A stretch of DNA of 64,000 nt from Harringtonia aguacate (GCA_014183095.1 JACCPH010000011.1:131462-195461); one strand, 5' to 3'; positions 33,601-46,624 are shown, counted from the first letter of the stretch. Numbers and translations: made by a program. Notes: generated by a model from the sequence alone, not told the origin.

Positions 33601-35867
33601 GTACATGTCCGTAACCTGCCGGTACCACGGCTGTGCCCATTGTGTCTTTCTGCTCTGTAGGTAGCCAAACTAGGCAAACAGCAGACCAGCAGATAGCGTT
33701 CCATTCTCTCTCTCTCTCTCTCTCCACACACGCCTTTTGTGTGTGCGTGTGCGTGTGTGTGCGCGTGTGCGGTGCATGTCCTGGTATCGGCATTGTTCCC
33801 GTGCATGGGCGCTGTCGGGGCTCCCACGCTGTTCGCTCAAGCTCGGCCGCGCACGATTCGAGGCTTGGGCATCTGCCGGGCCTCACCGGTCCTTCTGCGT
33901 GCTCTGCTTTCACGAGCACCGCCCGCGCTGTTGTTGCCTGTTTCCCTGTCTCCCTGGCGCGCCCTGAAATTTTTAATTTTTTAATTTTTTTACTTATTTT
34001 TTTTTCCCCTTTGGCACCGCCGTTTCACGATTTCGCAACGAGCTTCCAAATCGGCAAATTGGCCATTTCATCCTGACAGCTCTGCTGTCGTTATGGACCC
34101 TCATCCCTTCCCCCCCGCCCAACATGCACCCATGGGGCAGTCTCGTCTGCAAAGCTCCCGCCGGTCATACGACGCTCCCCCAATTGGCCACCCGCTGCAT
34201 ATTGCGGGAACACCGTTGGCCCTTCTACGTGTTTGCTTGCGACTTTGTCCTGGTAGGAGCGCCTAGCACGGCGTAAGCGCTGGAGCAAGCGAGACCGAGA
34301 ACCGCCCAGTGGCGACGACTCAAGGCGAACGCAGCCCGCTCGGTATGCTCACACACCCTCGGCACCACCAACAACAACAACCCCCTCCATCGCTCCTCCT
34401 CCTCCTCTCCCCTTCTTTCGCCTCAATATTCCAGTCGCCACGACGGCCCGGCCAGTGAAACAGGGCCTTCCACGGTGTCAGCCCCATTCCCCGTCATCCC
34501 ACGAATCCCACACACACGCACACACACACTATCTCTCTCTCTTTCTCTTTCTCGCCCAAACAGCCGCAGCAGCATGGTGGTTGGCTGGTGGTTGGTTGGT
34601 GGTTGGTTGGCGCCCTAATGACAGGCGGAATAAGAAAAGAAAGGATCGCCCTACAACCGCAAATGGGGGGGTGGTTTGTCCCATCTGATAGGTCCATGCT
34701 AGCTCCCCTGTCGTAAGGAGCCTGTTCGTGGTGAGAGTACATACATACGCTGTCTCTCATCTGACTTGAAGGTGGAGCAGCATTGTCAACTGTTCCTGTT
34801 GCATATGCTGCTTATTACTGCCGAACGCCTCCTGCAGTCACGTTCGCTGCCCGCCACCAGGGACGCCTCGCATCGCCAACCGGATGTGGCGTCTGCAGAC
34901 GAGCAAGAGGGCAACACTATCGTGAGAATCTGTCTGTGGGCGGCGTCCTGTTTCTAGTGTCCATGTCTGTCGACCGAACAGCAGAGGCCACACATCCTTC
35001 CTTTCGCCCGTTTATTTCCTTGCCTTTTATGCAGCTTGTCTTTGTTCCGAAACTGCAGAAGACAAAAAAGTGTTGGGCGGTTGGGAGCACGAAACCAAAC
35101 CACAGAAGAAAAAAAATCCAAACCCACTTCTGGTGACGTATCCTGGCCGAATGGCACCGCCACATGTGCTTGGGCAGCAACACTAACAGTGCTCGTCAGG
35201 ATAGCGTCCCAGTTCCGAGACAGGACAGAGGACTTGTCAGGCTGCCTCATCAACGCTCTCCGCGACCGCTTCCCGAGTCATGCTCCTGTTTTAGAACTGC
35301 ATCCAGCCGGCCAAGCCACCCCATGTGGGCTTGGATGAGTTGTCCCCCACCTCAGCTGTTCTTCGTTGATCACTTTTTTTTTCTCAATTTTTTTCTACTT
35401 CTGAGGACGTACTCGTAGTATAAGTGGCAATACGGGCGTATCGTGGCCGAGGTGTGGTCCCGTCAGGTGCCGATGGATGGGACGCTCGTGTCAGACTGCG
35501 ATCCCGATATGTGACTTGGGCGCGTCGCAAAAGAAAAGAAAGGTGAAAAAAAAAACTCGTTCCACGCTAGCCACATCACGAACACGTCAGGCACGGTAAA
35601 CGCCGCATCGGAACCGGGAGGAGGGGAGGAGGGTGGCGGCGGAGAGGTGAGGAAAGATGATCATGGTTCATGGGCAAGGGCTGGCGGTCGACAGGCGTCA
35701 CCGCCAAATCAGACCGCTCCTGGGGAGCCAAAATAGGGCCAAACAAGCGAGTGTGTAGGGCCTGAGGGATGAGCGGTCGGATTTCATCGCGTGGGAAGGG
35801 ATGCAGTTTCCGCACAAGGGTCGCCGTATTTCTGACCGAGGGTTGGCCCTGGCCAACTGGCAAAGAC
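30651..35867. other. Gene-free region, left part
   Basis: About 5.2 kb from the cofactor B start to the 3-kb repeat. Only short unrelated open frames; no domain is recognised in any frame. Contains many homopolymers (G8-10, T15 near 32083-32097, C8-10), CTG repeats at about 32978-33015, (CA)n and (CT)n runs and short tandem arrays. Unannotated long noncoding transcripts are possible but nothing specific shows them. Confidence 0.6.
33105..33144. repeat. Tandem GCAGACTG then GCAG repeat
   Basis: Three 8-bp GCAGACTG units followed by four GCAG units. Confidence 0.9.
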
Positions 35868-38800
35868 GAGGCGAACAAAGGTGAAATGGCAGCATCCCTT
35901 CGTTGTGTTTCGTCGAAACACGGCAGTTTGTTGGCAGAATGTAAGAGCGCCTCGTGTATTAGAAGGGGGGGGGGGGGGGGGAGGGGGGGAAGAAAAAAGA
36001 AAAGAAAAAAAAAACGTGCAGGTGGCAGGCGTTGACCGCTAGTTCGCCGACGAACCTTACGCGCCGCATGTCCTCGAGGGCACGCTCCGTGCTCAGTGCC
36101 CCATTGTTCCGTCCACCCGTCGCCTCTATCCACGATGGGGTATCGTAGCCGCAGACAGCCCAAGCCGAACCCAGGGAAAAACTCTGCGAACCGCCCAGAG
36201 ACAATCACGACCCGATGCCGGCATGAATCAAGAGGCAGGACGCAGAGGAGGGCTGGTTCGCTGCTCCTTCTCCGCAAGACATGTTTTAGCAGGCATTGGT
36301 CCCGAACATTACGTCTTGCTGGTCCCTGGTTGTCCTTGTGCCGGCGTCACAGTATCCCTCTTGTGTCCTGCGTCTGTCCGGCTATTTTTTTTTCTTCCCG
36401 TTTTCTGGTTTTCTGGTTCCCCGCAAGGACCAGTGCCGCATCATGCATTTGCGGTGCGGTGTGGCATTTGGTCATATAAGCCATGCCGTGTGGGAAAATT
36501 GGAGAATAAAAATGGCACACGAGGGCACCCACGTCCGCACACGCACAAAACCAAAGTGCCAGGGGGGGGGGAGGGTGGCGCACAGACATTTGCTCGGCTG
36601 GCGGACCCTGTTCGATGATCAAGCGCCTCGGGCAGTTCACGACGTTCATCAATCCCGCGGTGTTGCATCCACACCACGTCGAGGACGGGAGACGCTTTGC
36701 AACATGCACAGCATCAGCAGGTCAGCCCAGGTGCCGGGCTGTGTCTCCGGGCTAGGTCTGGGTTTGCTGGCACCTCGTGTGCCGCACTCTTGCAGGCGCT
36801 TCTGTACAATGAGCTGTTCACCGTTCTTTCGAGATGTGCGGTTGGGATTGGGAACGTGGCTCGGCGTGCTCCATTCAGGAAATGATGAGGTGGACGCTGT
36901 ACCGTTCGCGGGTTCGACCTAGCTGACTGCAGTTTAGCGGTGACGTGTGTATAACCAGTTCGGGCAAGACTCTCCAGCCCGCATAGCACTATCCGTAGGG
37001 TTCTTCAACACTTGTTAGCGAGCGCTGCAAGATGCAAGCGAAACAAGACTGGGGAAAACCGTGCATGGCGCTGCGACTATTCTGCAGCGACAGCACCGGC
37101 AGGTCGTCAAACACCCCCCCCCCCCCCCCAGGACGGCTAAGCAGCGAACCACGCCGGGCGGCTATACCCTGTCTGGATGTGTTTCGGGGGTGCATGTTTG
37201 TGGGTTCGTGCGTGATCGTTTGCAGGAATGGGTGTGAAGCGAAAACGAGGCAAATGAGAAGGATGGACGGGAAGTGCTCCGTAGAGACGGGAAAGAGGTT
37301 CAGGCAGAGAAAAAAAAAAAGAAAAAAAGAAAAAAAGAAAAAAAAAGAAAAAAAAAGAAAAAAAAGGAAAAAAAGGGAAAAGGGAAAGAAAAACAGGAAA
37401 TGTGTGGAGATTCGCCTCTGGAACCCTACGACGTACGAGTACGGTCAGGGCGCCACGTCCGGCAGGGACCGGGCGAGTCAAGGAAGGCAGGCGCAGGGCG
37501 GTGCGCCTGCCGCCACCCGAACAAGGCAAACAGACGAACTGTACGGGCAGCCACCGAATGCACCCAGTTGGAGACATCCTATTATTACATGCGAGTATTA
37601 GTACTGGTACGAGTTCTTCGGCTCACGTGTGGGTGTGTCCCAACTCGGAAGGAGCGCGGCCAGTTCTTGCGGCCTCGACTAACACCTTGCCGGGAAAGCA
37701 CGTCCCAGGCATGTCCAGGCCATCAAAAGAAAAAAAAAAAAACGCCTGTTTCTCCGGGCTGCCAGTTCTTGCCGTCTTGCTTTTCATTTTTCTGCACGCG
37801 TGGACTGCATCCCGTCGTCTGCTCTTGTGTCTTTGTACCCATCTCACGCCTCACAACTTGGCGGCTCACGGCCCTCCCAACCCTTGTCAGCCCGAGGACT
37901 GGGTCCCCCGTCCAAACCTGGCGATAGTGCGGATCTGGCTAAAGCAACTGTACACAGATGGCACACACGGAGTAAGCGAGAATCCACCGCACGCAGAGAC
38001 GCAGTCAAACAAGCATATTGACGACACCAGCGACGGCTGGCCGCCAGCTGTGTGCCCAGCCGTCAAACACGAACTCAATCTCGGACCCGGCGAGTCTTGG
38101 CGTTCCCAGCTTCCAGGCATTTGGCAAATCGGTTTCAAAGTCAAGGCCGAACAATGCGGCTTTGGCAACGGCGATCTTCCTCCTTTTCCCGCAAACGGTT
38201 CCCCTCCCTTCTCCCCCCTCCCTTCTCCCCCCTTCTCCCCCTCCCCTTTCCCCTTCCTCCCCTTCCCCCCTCCTCTCTCTTTGCCTGGCACCTCCTTCGT
38301 CGCGTTCGCTTCATCTCGACGGTTCTCCACTTGCGACATTGTCCGAATGGCTGCTTCCTAGCCCACCTTTGCCGCCAGAGCCTATCTCCACCGCATCTTT
38401 CGTCACTTACCATCATCTTGTTCTTGTCGCCTAGCCTTCTATCCGGCGTCGCCCGGCGTATGATGTTCGATTTGCCGTCAAACTCGTACTGCACCCTGGT
38501 CCTCTTGACCGATGTACACCGCAAGTAGCTTGCTCCTGCTGCATTTTAGGTGTTCGTGTTTTATTCCATGTACTTTGATCGACTTCTGTTCAACGTCGTA
38601 CCCAAACCCTCTGCAACCCCTGAACCCTGCCACCGTCTGTGTTTCTTCTTTGTGGTCCTTGTTCCTTCTGCTGCATCTAGTCTTTTTCTCTGGCGACTTT
38701 GCGAAAGCCGAGTACGATGCTGGGCAGCAGTCGCCTATTCTCTGCTACAGAGTATCTCATTACGCCAGATAGTTACAGTGTGTGGTAGCCAGATCTTCTA

Positions 38801-38880
38801 CCTCCACTTACACGATGCGAATCCACCTCTCTAAGGGACCCTGCCACATCCACACCTACTGGCGCCCTCACCCTCATCCC
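35868..38880. repeat. 3,013-bp direct repeat, copy 1 (left side of the gap)
   Basis: Matches 38882-41894 at a constant offset of 3014 bp over its full length. The compared landmarks and open frames are the same in both copies; the only difference noticed is a G-rich tract at 35965-35991. Ends exactly at the N at 38881. No gene is recognised inside; features include a C16 run, an A/GA-rich tract at about 37309-37394 and a CT-rich stretch at about 38176-38280. Confidence 0.95.
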
Positions 38881-38881
38881 N
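38881..38881. other. Single N: assembly join
   Basis: The only ambiguous base in the window. It sits exactly between the end of copy 1 and the start of copy 2 of the 3-kb direct repeat, as expected where two contigs with overlapping ends were joined without merging. Confidence 0.97.
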
Positions 38882-41800
38882 GAGGCGAACAAAGGTGAAA
38901 TGGCAGCATCCCTTCGTTGTGTTTCGTCGAAACACGGCAGTTTGTTGGCAGAATGTAAGAGCGCCTCGTGTATTAGCAGCGGGGGGGGGGAGGGGAGGGG
39001 GGGAAGAAAAAAGAAAAGAAAAAAAAAACGTGCAGGTGGCAGGCGTTGACCGCTAGTTCGCCGACGAACCTTACGCGCCGCATGTCCTCGAGGGCACGCT
39101 CCGTGCTCAGTGCCCCATTGTTCCGTCCACCCGTCGCCTCTATCCACGATGGGGTATCGTAGCCGCAGACAGCCCAAGCCGAACCCAGGGAAAAACTCTG
39201 CGAACCGCCCAGAGACAATCACGACCCGATGCCGGCATGAATCAAGAGGCAGGACGCAGAGGAGGGCTGGTTCGCTGCTCCTTCTCCGCAAGACATGTTT
39301 TAGCAGGCATTGGTCCCGAACATTACGTCTTGCTGGTCCCTGGTTGTCCTTGTGCCGGCGTCACAGTATCCCTCTTGTGTCCTGCGTCTGTCCGGCTATT
39401 TTTTTTTCTTCCCGTTTTCTGGTTTTCTGGTTCCCCGCAAGGACCAGTGCCGCATCATGCATTTGCGGTGCGGTGTGGCATTTGGTCATATAAGCCATGC
39501 CGTGTGGGAAAATTGGAGAATAAAAATGGCACACGAGGGCACCCACGTCCGCACACGCACAAAACCAAAGTGCCAGGGGGGGGGGAGGGTGGCGCACAGA
39601 CATTTGCTCGGCTGGCGGACCCTGTTCGATGATCAAGCGCCTCGGGCAGTTCACGACGTTCATCAATCCCGCGGTGTTGCATCCACACCACGTCGAGGAC
39701 GGGAGACGCTTTGCAACATGCACAGCATCAGCAGGTCAGCCCAGGTGCCGGGCTGTGTCTCCGGGCTAGGTCTGGGTTTGCTGGCACCTCGTGTGCCGCA
39801 CTCTTGCAGGCGCTTCTGTACAATGAGCTGTTCACCGTTCTTTCGAGATGTGCGGTTGGGATTGGGAACGTGGCTCGGCGTGCTCCATTCAGGAAATGAT
39901 GAGGTGGACGCTGTACCGTTCGCGGGTTCGACCTAGCTGACTGCAGTTTAGCGGTGACGTGTGTATAACCAGTTCGGGCAAGACTCTCCAGCCCGCATAG
40001 CACTATCCGTAGGGTTCTTCAACACTTGTTAGCGAGCGCTGCAAGATGCAAGCGAAACAAGACTGGGGAAAACCGTGCATGGCGCTGCGACTATTCTGCA
40101 GCGACAGCACCGGCAGGTCGTCAAACACCCCCCCCCCCCCCCCAGGACGGCTAAGCAGCGAACCACGCCGGGCGGCTATACCCTGTCTGGATGTGTTTCG
40201 GGGGTGCATGTTTGTGGGTTCGTGCGTGATCGTTTGCAGGAATGGGTGTGAAGCGAAAACGAGGCAAATGAGAAGGATGGACGGGAAGTGCTCCGTAGAG
40301 ACGGGAAAGAGGTTCAGGCAGAGAAAAAAAAAAAGAAAAAAAGAAAAAAAGAAAAAAAAAGAAAAAAAAAGAAAAAAAAGGAAAAAAAGGGAAAAGGGAA
40401 AGAAAAACAGGAAATGTGTGGAGATTCGCCTCTGGAACCCTACGACGTACGAGTACGGTCAGGGCGCCACGTCCGGCAGGGACCGGGCGAGTCAAGGAAG
40501 GCAGGCGCAGGGCGGTGCGCCTGCCGCCACCCGAACAAGGCAAACAGACGAACTGTACGGGCAGCCACCGAATGCACCCAGTTGGAGACATCCTATTATT
40601 ACATGCGAGTATTAGTACTGGTACGAGTTCTTCGGCTCACGTGTGGGTGTGTCCCAACTCGGAAGGAGCGCGGCCAGTTCTTGCGGCCTCGACTAACACC
40701 TTGCCGGGAAAGCACGTCCCAGGCATGTCCAGGCCATCAAAAGAAAAAAAAAAAAACGCCTGTTTCTCCGGGCTGCCAGTTCTTGCCGTCTTGCTTTTCA
40801 TTTTTCTGCACGCGTGGACTGCATCCCGTCGTCTGCTCTTGTGTCTTTGTACCCATCTCACGCCTCACAACTTGGCGGCTCACGGCCCTCCCAACCCTTG
40901 TCAGCCCGAGGACTGGGTCCCCCGTCCAAACCTGGCGATAGTGCGGATCTGGCTAAAGCAACTGTACACAGATGGCACACACGGAGTAAGCGAGAATCCA
41001 CCGCACGCAGAGACGCAGTCAAACAAGCATATTGACGACACCAGCGACGGCTGGCCGCCAGCTGTGTGCCCAGCCGTCAAACACGAACTCAATCTCGGAC
41101 CCGGCGAGTCTTGGCGTTCCCAGCTTCCAGGCATTTGGCAAATCGGTTTCAAAGTCAAGGCCGAACAATGCGGCTTTGGCAACGGCGATCTTCCTCCTTT
41201 TCCCGCAAACGGTTCCCCTCCCTTCTCCCCCCTCCCTTCTCCCCCCTTCTCCCCCTCCCCTTTCCCCTTCCTCCCCTTCCCCCCTCCTCTCTCTTTGCCT
41301 GGCACCTCCTTCGTCGCGTTCGCTTCATCTCGACGGTTCTCCACTTGCGACATTGTCCGAATGGCTGCTTCCTAGCCCACCTTTGCCGCCAGAGCCTATC
41401 TCCACCGCATCTTTCGTCACTTACCATCATCTTGTTCTTGTCGCCTAGCCTTCTATCCGGCGTCGCCCGGCGTATGATGTTCGATTTGCCGTCAAACTCG
41501 TACTGCACCCTGGTCCTCTTGACCGATGTACACCGCAAGTAGCTTGCTCCTGCTGCATTTTAGGTGTTCGTGTTTTATTCCATGTACTTTGATCGACTTC
41601 TGTTCAACGTCGTACCCAAACCCTCTGCAACCCCTGAACCCTGCCACCGTCTGTGTTTCTTCTTTGTGGTCCTTGTTCCTTCTGCTGCATCTAGTCTTTT
41701 TCTCTGGCGACTTTGCGAAAGCCGAGTACGATGCTGGGCAGCAGTCGCCTATTCTCTGCTACAGAGTATCTCATTACGCCAGATAGTTACAGTGTGTGGT

Positions 41801-41894
41801 AGCCAGATCTTCTACCTCCACTTACACGATGCGAATCCACCTCTCTAAGGGACCCTGCCACATCCACACCTACTGGCGCCCTCACCCTCATCCC
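38882..41894. repeat. 3,013-bp direct repeat, copy 2 (right side of the gap)
   Basis: Second copy, beginning GAGGCGAACAAAGG directly after the N and continuing into unique sequence (TCACCCCCCC) at 41895. Its version of the G-rich tract (38979-39005) differs by substitutions but has the same total length as copy 1. Probably the same genomic locus as copy 1. Confidence 0.95.
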
Positions 41895-44470
41895 TCACCC
41901 CCCCCGATCGTCACCTCGCCTCAACTCTTCATGCCCATGTGCCCACTCAAATCCCACAACACCGTCACCGCTACGCTTTGTTCTGTTTTTGTCTCTCCTG
42001 CCACAAATCAGCCTCAGGCCTGTTCCGTGCTTCAGCCCCCCCCCCTCCCCCTCCCCTCCCTCGGCTACTCCCTGCAATATTGACGTCTTCATTTTCCCCT
42101 GCACACCCTCTTTCCTCATCTGCTGTAGTGTGGCTTGGTATCGACCTCGAGTTGGAACTTGTGTCGAGAAGAGCCCTGCTGAATTGGGTGGACTGAACTA
42201 CTCGCAACAAGCTTGGGTTCGGTGTGGCTTTCAACTGCGCATGCATGCATAAATGTGCGGCCGCTAGGTGCCCCTCTTCCCCCATTTGACAACGGTTCCG
42301 CGTACCAACTGCTGTCTGTGACTTGGCGGCTCCTGTGACGTTTTGTTGGACGTTTCGCTGCTCTATGTTCGAACAGTACTTTTTCTTTTTTCTCTTTGAC
42401 GGCTCCTGTCTTCCAGCGCAGAACCTTGCTCCTCCTTGCTTGCGAAATGAGAAAAAAATCGTCGAGCAAGCCAACACACCGCCGAAAGACGGGTTTCAGA
42501 AGCCGATGGTGGGCTCTTTTTTTGCTTTTTTCATATTCGTTTTTTTTGAAAGGGGGGATTGTATCCCTCTGCTTTCCACTTATTTTTGTACCTCAGCTCT
42601 GGGCTTGGGAGCCTCTCCGTCCGCACCGGGGGGGGGGGAGGGGTGTAGTGGAATGAATGCCTGTTCAGTCTTAGCACCGTCCGTGACAGCTGCAAACAAA
42701 CACGGTACAAGCTCCCTTCCCCCTCCTACTCGCTATTCTTGCATGCTACGAATATCTGTGGCGGCATACTATTCGGCTATATCGAATTTTTCATTATAGG
42801 CAGGCCTCTGACAGGGTATAGGGCCTAGCACAGCGAAGGAACCTTACCAGGTCACATCTCTGTTATAATGCCCGCTTGCTGCCTTCCTCCACACTCTTGT
42901 TTCTTTCTTGACACCCTGTGTATTACAGTTTTGCACCCCCCTCCCATGTTCCCATTTTCTCCCCCCCCCCCCTCCCTTCTCGCCCTACCCTTCTTTCCAT
43001 CTGCCCTCCTTTTCCGGCCTAACAAGGTCAGGTACCACTCTTACACCGTCATCTGCGCAATACAATACAAACAAACTGCTGGCCTTTTCCGTTTTTCATT
43101 TAGCATCCGTGTTTCTAACAAGCTCTTTCCCATCTTCGACATAAGATCGTCTGGCCTCGTTCTACATCTACTTACACCCCCCCCCCCTCCCTCTCCCACT
43201 ACTTCAGATTCTGTACTCCCCCCTCTCCACCAGGCACCACCACGACATTTGCATACATACATACGTCTACTATCCCATAGTTGTTGGCCTCTTCGCCTTC
43301 TCCGTCTTTGTTGTCATTTGCCCTTATTCTTCTCGTCTCTCCCTTCCCCATTATATTACCCATACTACTTTACTATTCCCTTGTCTATCCGTTCTTCTAC
43401 TGAGCCGGCGTCTAATTCATAATCTTTCATACGGCATATGACATTTCGATACTGGATACTGGATATTGGATACTGGACACTGGATACTGGATACTGGATA
43501 CTGGATGCCGGCACTACCTTCTTCGCCTAGGATCGGAGACTCATTTTTGTTTGCTGTCAACATCACGAGCACTCACAACCATTTGCTCGTCTTACTCGGC
43601 ATTGCTCACATCTATCATTTGGGCCGACGAGTTTTCTGATTTCAGGCCTCTGTCGTCCCTTGACGTTGTTAAAAGACTTACCTAGCCGAACCCGTCGTGT
43701 CACAAATTTGTCCCTCCTCATACTACCTCTCTGTTTATTTTCTTCACCAATCTGTTCTCTTCCGACGTTGTCACCGTATCCGGAGGACTCCATAATTCGT
43801 TCATTGGCTGGGGGACAACTTTACCGGCACCAATCAAGGGACCATGTCGACACTCGTCTCCCCTTGCTACCAGAGACCGCCCTCCTAAGAAGCGAATATC
43901 AAGCCTAAGAGACGTCAGCCCTCCTTGGGACCCAGGACTGTTATTTTCTCCTCCCCCCTTAGTCATACCATTTCAACAAACAATCGTTTTTCCTTGATTT
44001 TAAGGTTCAACGCACACCAAGCCCCCCCTTTTTCTATTACCACATATCTTTCCCCATCAAAACCCTTACCTTCTTGTCATCTCCACGCAGCTACAAGAAT
44101 CCACAAACTCGTCGCTTTCGAATATAGCAGGTTAGCTTTCCTCGTGCACACCTCGCCATTTCCGATCCGGGAACGCGTCTTCTGCCTTTACACACTTCCC
44201 TCTCCCCCCTCTCCCCCATCCATCCCCTTCAAGCTCGCAGCATTACTATTCAATTTTCACCCAGCTCGGGTGATTCATCAAGCCTCGGAATTTCCTCTAG
44301 CGAGCACGCGTTCTGGCTCGAGGAAAGGCAGTGGAGGCAAGCAAGTGCGGCGTACTGTACCCGTGTTGATGCACAGGCGCTGCATATCAAAGGCTACAGA
44401 AGAAGCATATTCAAAGGAAGCAAAGTGGACGACGCAAGGCACTCTCGGAACCAAAAAAGATTGCAGCTAG
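41895..44470. other. Pyrimidine-rich region upstream of the Myb gene
   Basis: About 2.6 kb rich in CT and C runs (C11 near 42961-42971 and C10 near 43178-43187), with a GATACTG heptamer array. Such composition is typical of long fungal 5' leaders; the missing first coding exon of the Myb gene may lie here. No coding exon could be assigned. Confidence 0.55.
43448..43510. repeat. GATACTG heptamer array, nine units
   Basis: Nine consecutive 7-bp units: six are exactly GATACTG, two have one change (GATATTG, GACACTG) and the last is degenerate (GATGCCG). It lies about 1 kb upstream of the Myb coding frame. Confidence 0.95.
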
Positions 44471-46624
44471 AGGAATAGCGAGTGCAACGGTTTACAGGAC
44501 GAACCCGGAGCGAGCCGGCAGTCCAGAGGCGCAGAAACCGCCACATTGGCTCTCCTTATCCCCCCCCACGTCGACGCTGTCGCCGTCGCAGCCACGCACT
44601 CCCAACAGTCCGAGTCAGTCAGCTACACGCATCAGAAACAGCGACTGAATCTTTCCCGGCTTGATCTGCCGAGAATCAGGACCGGCAGCGGCAACGACGG
44701 CGACCAGCGGCTCGCGTCATCTCCGCTTTCTACTCTTCCAGACAAGCAGCAGCCTAGCACGTACGATCACCATCCAAGTAGCAACCACTGTCAACAGTTG
44801 TATCCAGACGAGATTACAGGCAGCGGTGAACGTCCACCGTCTCATGAATCGCAACAACAGAACAGGCAACCCACAGATAGGCGCAGCAGAGACACCGGCA
44901 TCGTGGATATCGCCTCTCTCCTCAAAGCCTCCGACTCAGATGAGTCCTCCGTGTCTCCCCCCCCTCCACTTGCTCCACCGCCACCAGCACCAGCACCAGC
45001 ACTGCAGCAGCCACCAGCAATTCCGTACACCCCTTACCAGCCAGGCCTACAGCCATTTCGATCTACGTCACTTCCGCCGCCGCAGCTGCTTCCTCCGGCC
45101 ACTGCGGTTTCGTCAACGTCCTCGCCGGTATCGGTTCCATCCCAGGCTTCAGCACAACCTCAAGCCATAGCAACTACAGTCTTACAGGTTCCATTACCAC
45201 CCACAGCATACCAAGGAGCGGCCACAGTTGGACTCCAAGCAGCACAGCCTCGAGGGCTAGCCGGTCCATCAACGACGGTACTAGGAAAGCGAAGTATGCC
45301 ACCTTACACGGTTGACAGCCCGGCTAAAAAGCAGAGCAAGTGGTCAGCCGATGAGGACGCACTGATTATCGAACTACGCGGCAGCGGTATGAAATGGGAG
45401 GATATCTCGAAACGACTTCCGGGGCGTAGCGCCATCAGCTGCCGGCTGCACTACCAGAACTATCTGGAACGTCGCAGCGAGTGGGACGAAGAGCGCAAAA
45501 ACAAGCTCGCCAGACTGTACGAGAGGTAAGACACACACAAATACGCACCTGTTGAGATGGATGGCGTTCAAGGAGGGAAACGGAGACAACTAACTTGACG
45601 TGGAAGATTTAAACCGGAGATGTGGGCAAAGGTGGCCGAAGAGATGCAAGTACCATGGAGAGCAGCGGAAGCAATGCACTGGCAGCTAGGAGAGACAGAC
45701 ATGGCACGGCGGGCAGGCGTCACTCCCTTCTCTCTGACAGCTACGGCAATCGATGCGTCTTCTTCTTCACAACACCGACGCTCTCCATCAAGGCCGCAGT
45801 ACACGCAACACCAGCACGCACAAGCTCATCGCCTGCAATCCGGCATGCGTCCTGACACCAGCGGCACTGTCAGCAGCAGTGGAGTCCCATCACCGCACTA
45901 TGGACGGGGCGCACTTCCCCAGGCATTACCGCCGCCGCCGCCGCCGCCGCCACCGCCAGTGACATACGGGGACCGACTCAGTTCAGGATCGGGAGGATAC
46001 GGTGTAGGGTCTTCCGGTGTTCGAAGCTTGAGCAGTGGGAGACAAGAGGATGCAGGACCAGCACCACGATCTACACTGACCGGCTTAGGGGGGGCCGGAG
46101 GAGGCACTTCAGACCCGGCCAATGCCATGTACCACTACCAGCACCAGCAACAACACTACCAACAAGTGGGACCGGGACTGCCGCCGATTCACACGAGCGG
46201 CCCTCCTCCGATCCTCCAGACGCCAGAACGAATGGCCGGGGCTGGAGGTGGAACACTACCAAGCCTAGCAGAAATCACGACTGGTGTCAGTCCGTACAAC
46301 ACTCCAGCTTACTCTCTCGGTCCCAGCCCAGCACCAAGCCAGAGAGCCAGTCCAGGGCCAGGATACGGGGCCGGATTTGCCACCGGGATGTCAGCACCGG
46401 TCCTGCCAGGACTTTCATACGCCCCGGGGTACGGGAGTGCGGGACTGGAGTCGGGAGCAGCGTCAGGCGGAGGAAGCAAGCGTCGAGCAAGCCCAACCTT
46501 TGAACCACGAGAAAGCAGAAGGCGACAGCTTAACTCACCTCGTTTCGATGACGGCAGCGGCCGAGGCAGTGGTGGAAGCCGGGGAAGCAGCCATAGAGGA
46601 GGAAGCACAGGCTCTCACGGGTGA
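44471..46624 (+). CDS. Myb/SANT-like DNA-binding protein, 5' end unresolved
   Basis: Probable nuclear DNA-binding protein with one Myb repeat: KWSADEDALIIELR, then MKWEDISKRLPGRSAISCRL and HYQNYLERR, ending at a split codon. Exons 44471-45525 (5' limit uncertain) and 45607-46624; intron 45526-45606 (donor GTAAGA, branch CTAAC, acceptor AAG). Exon 2 continues RFKPEMWAKVAEEMQVPWRAAEAMHWQLGE, a second helical unit, then Pro-, Gly-, Ser- and Gln-rich tails (P10 run; RGSGGSRGSSHRGG end). The frame is open from a TAG at 44468-44470 but contains no ATG before 45297, just ahead of the Myb repeat, although the 275 codons before it look coding (Pro/Gln/Ser-rich). The true start is probably in an unseen upstream exon; non-AUG initiation or the 45297 ATG are alternatives. 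Confidence 0.85.

Noticed and set aside
36860..36930. Possible tRNA because of GGTTCGACC
   Set aside because: No A box at the right distance and no acceptor, anticodon or T-stem pairing could be drawn.
37402..38361. 319-codon open frame, repeated at 40416-41375
   Set aside because: Its presence in two copies comes from the suspected false duplication, not from selection. The product is simple-sequence at its end and matches no family.
35868..41894. Genuine recent tandem segmental duplication
   Set aside because: The exact abutment at an N, with the only noticed difference in a G-rich tract near the contig end, fits an assembly overlap better.
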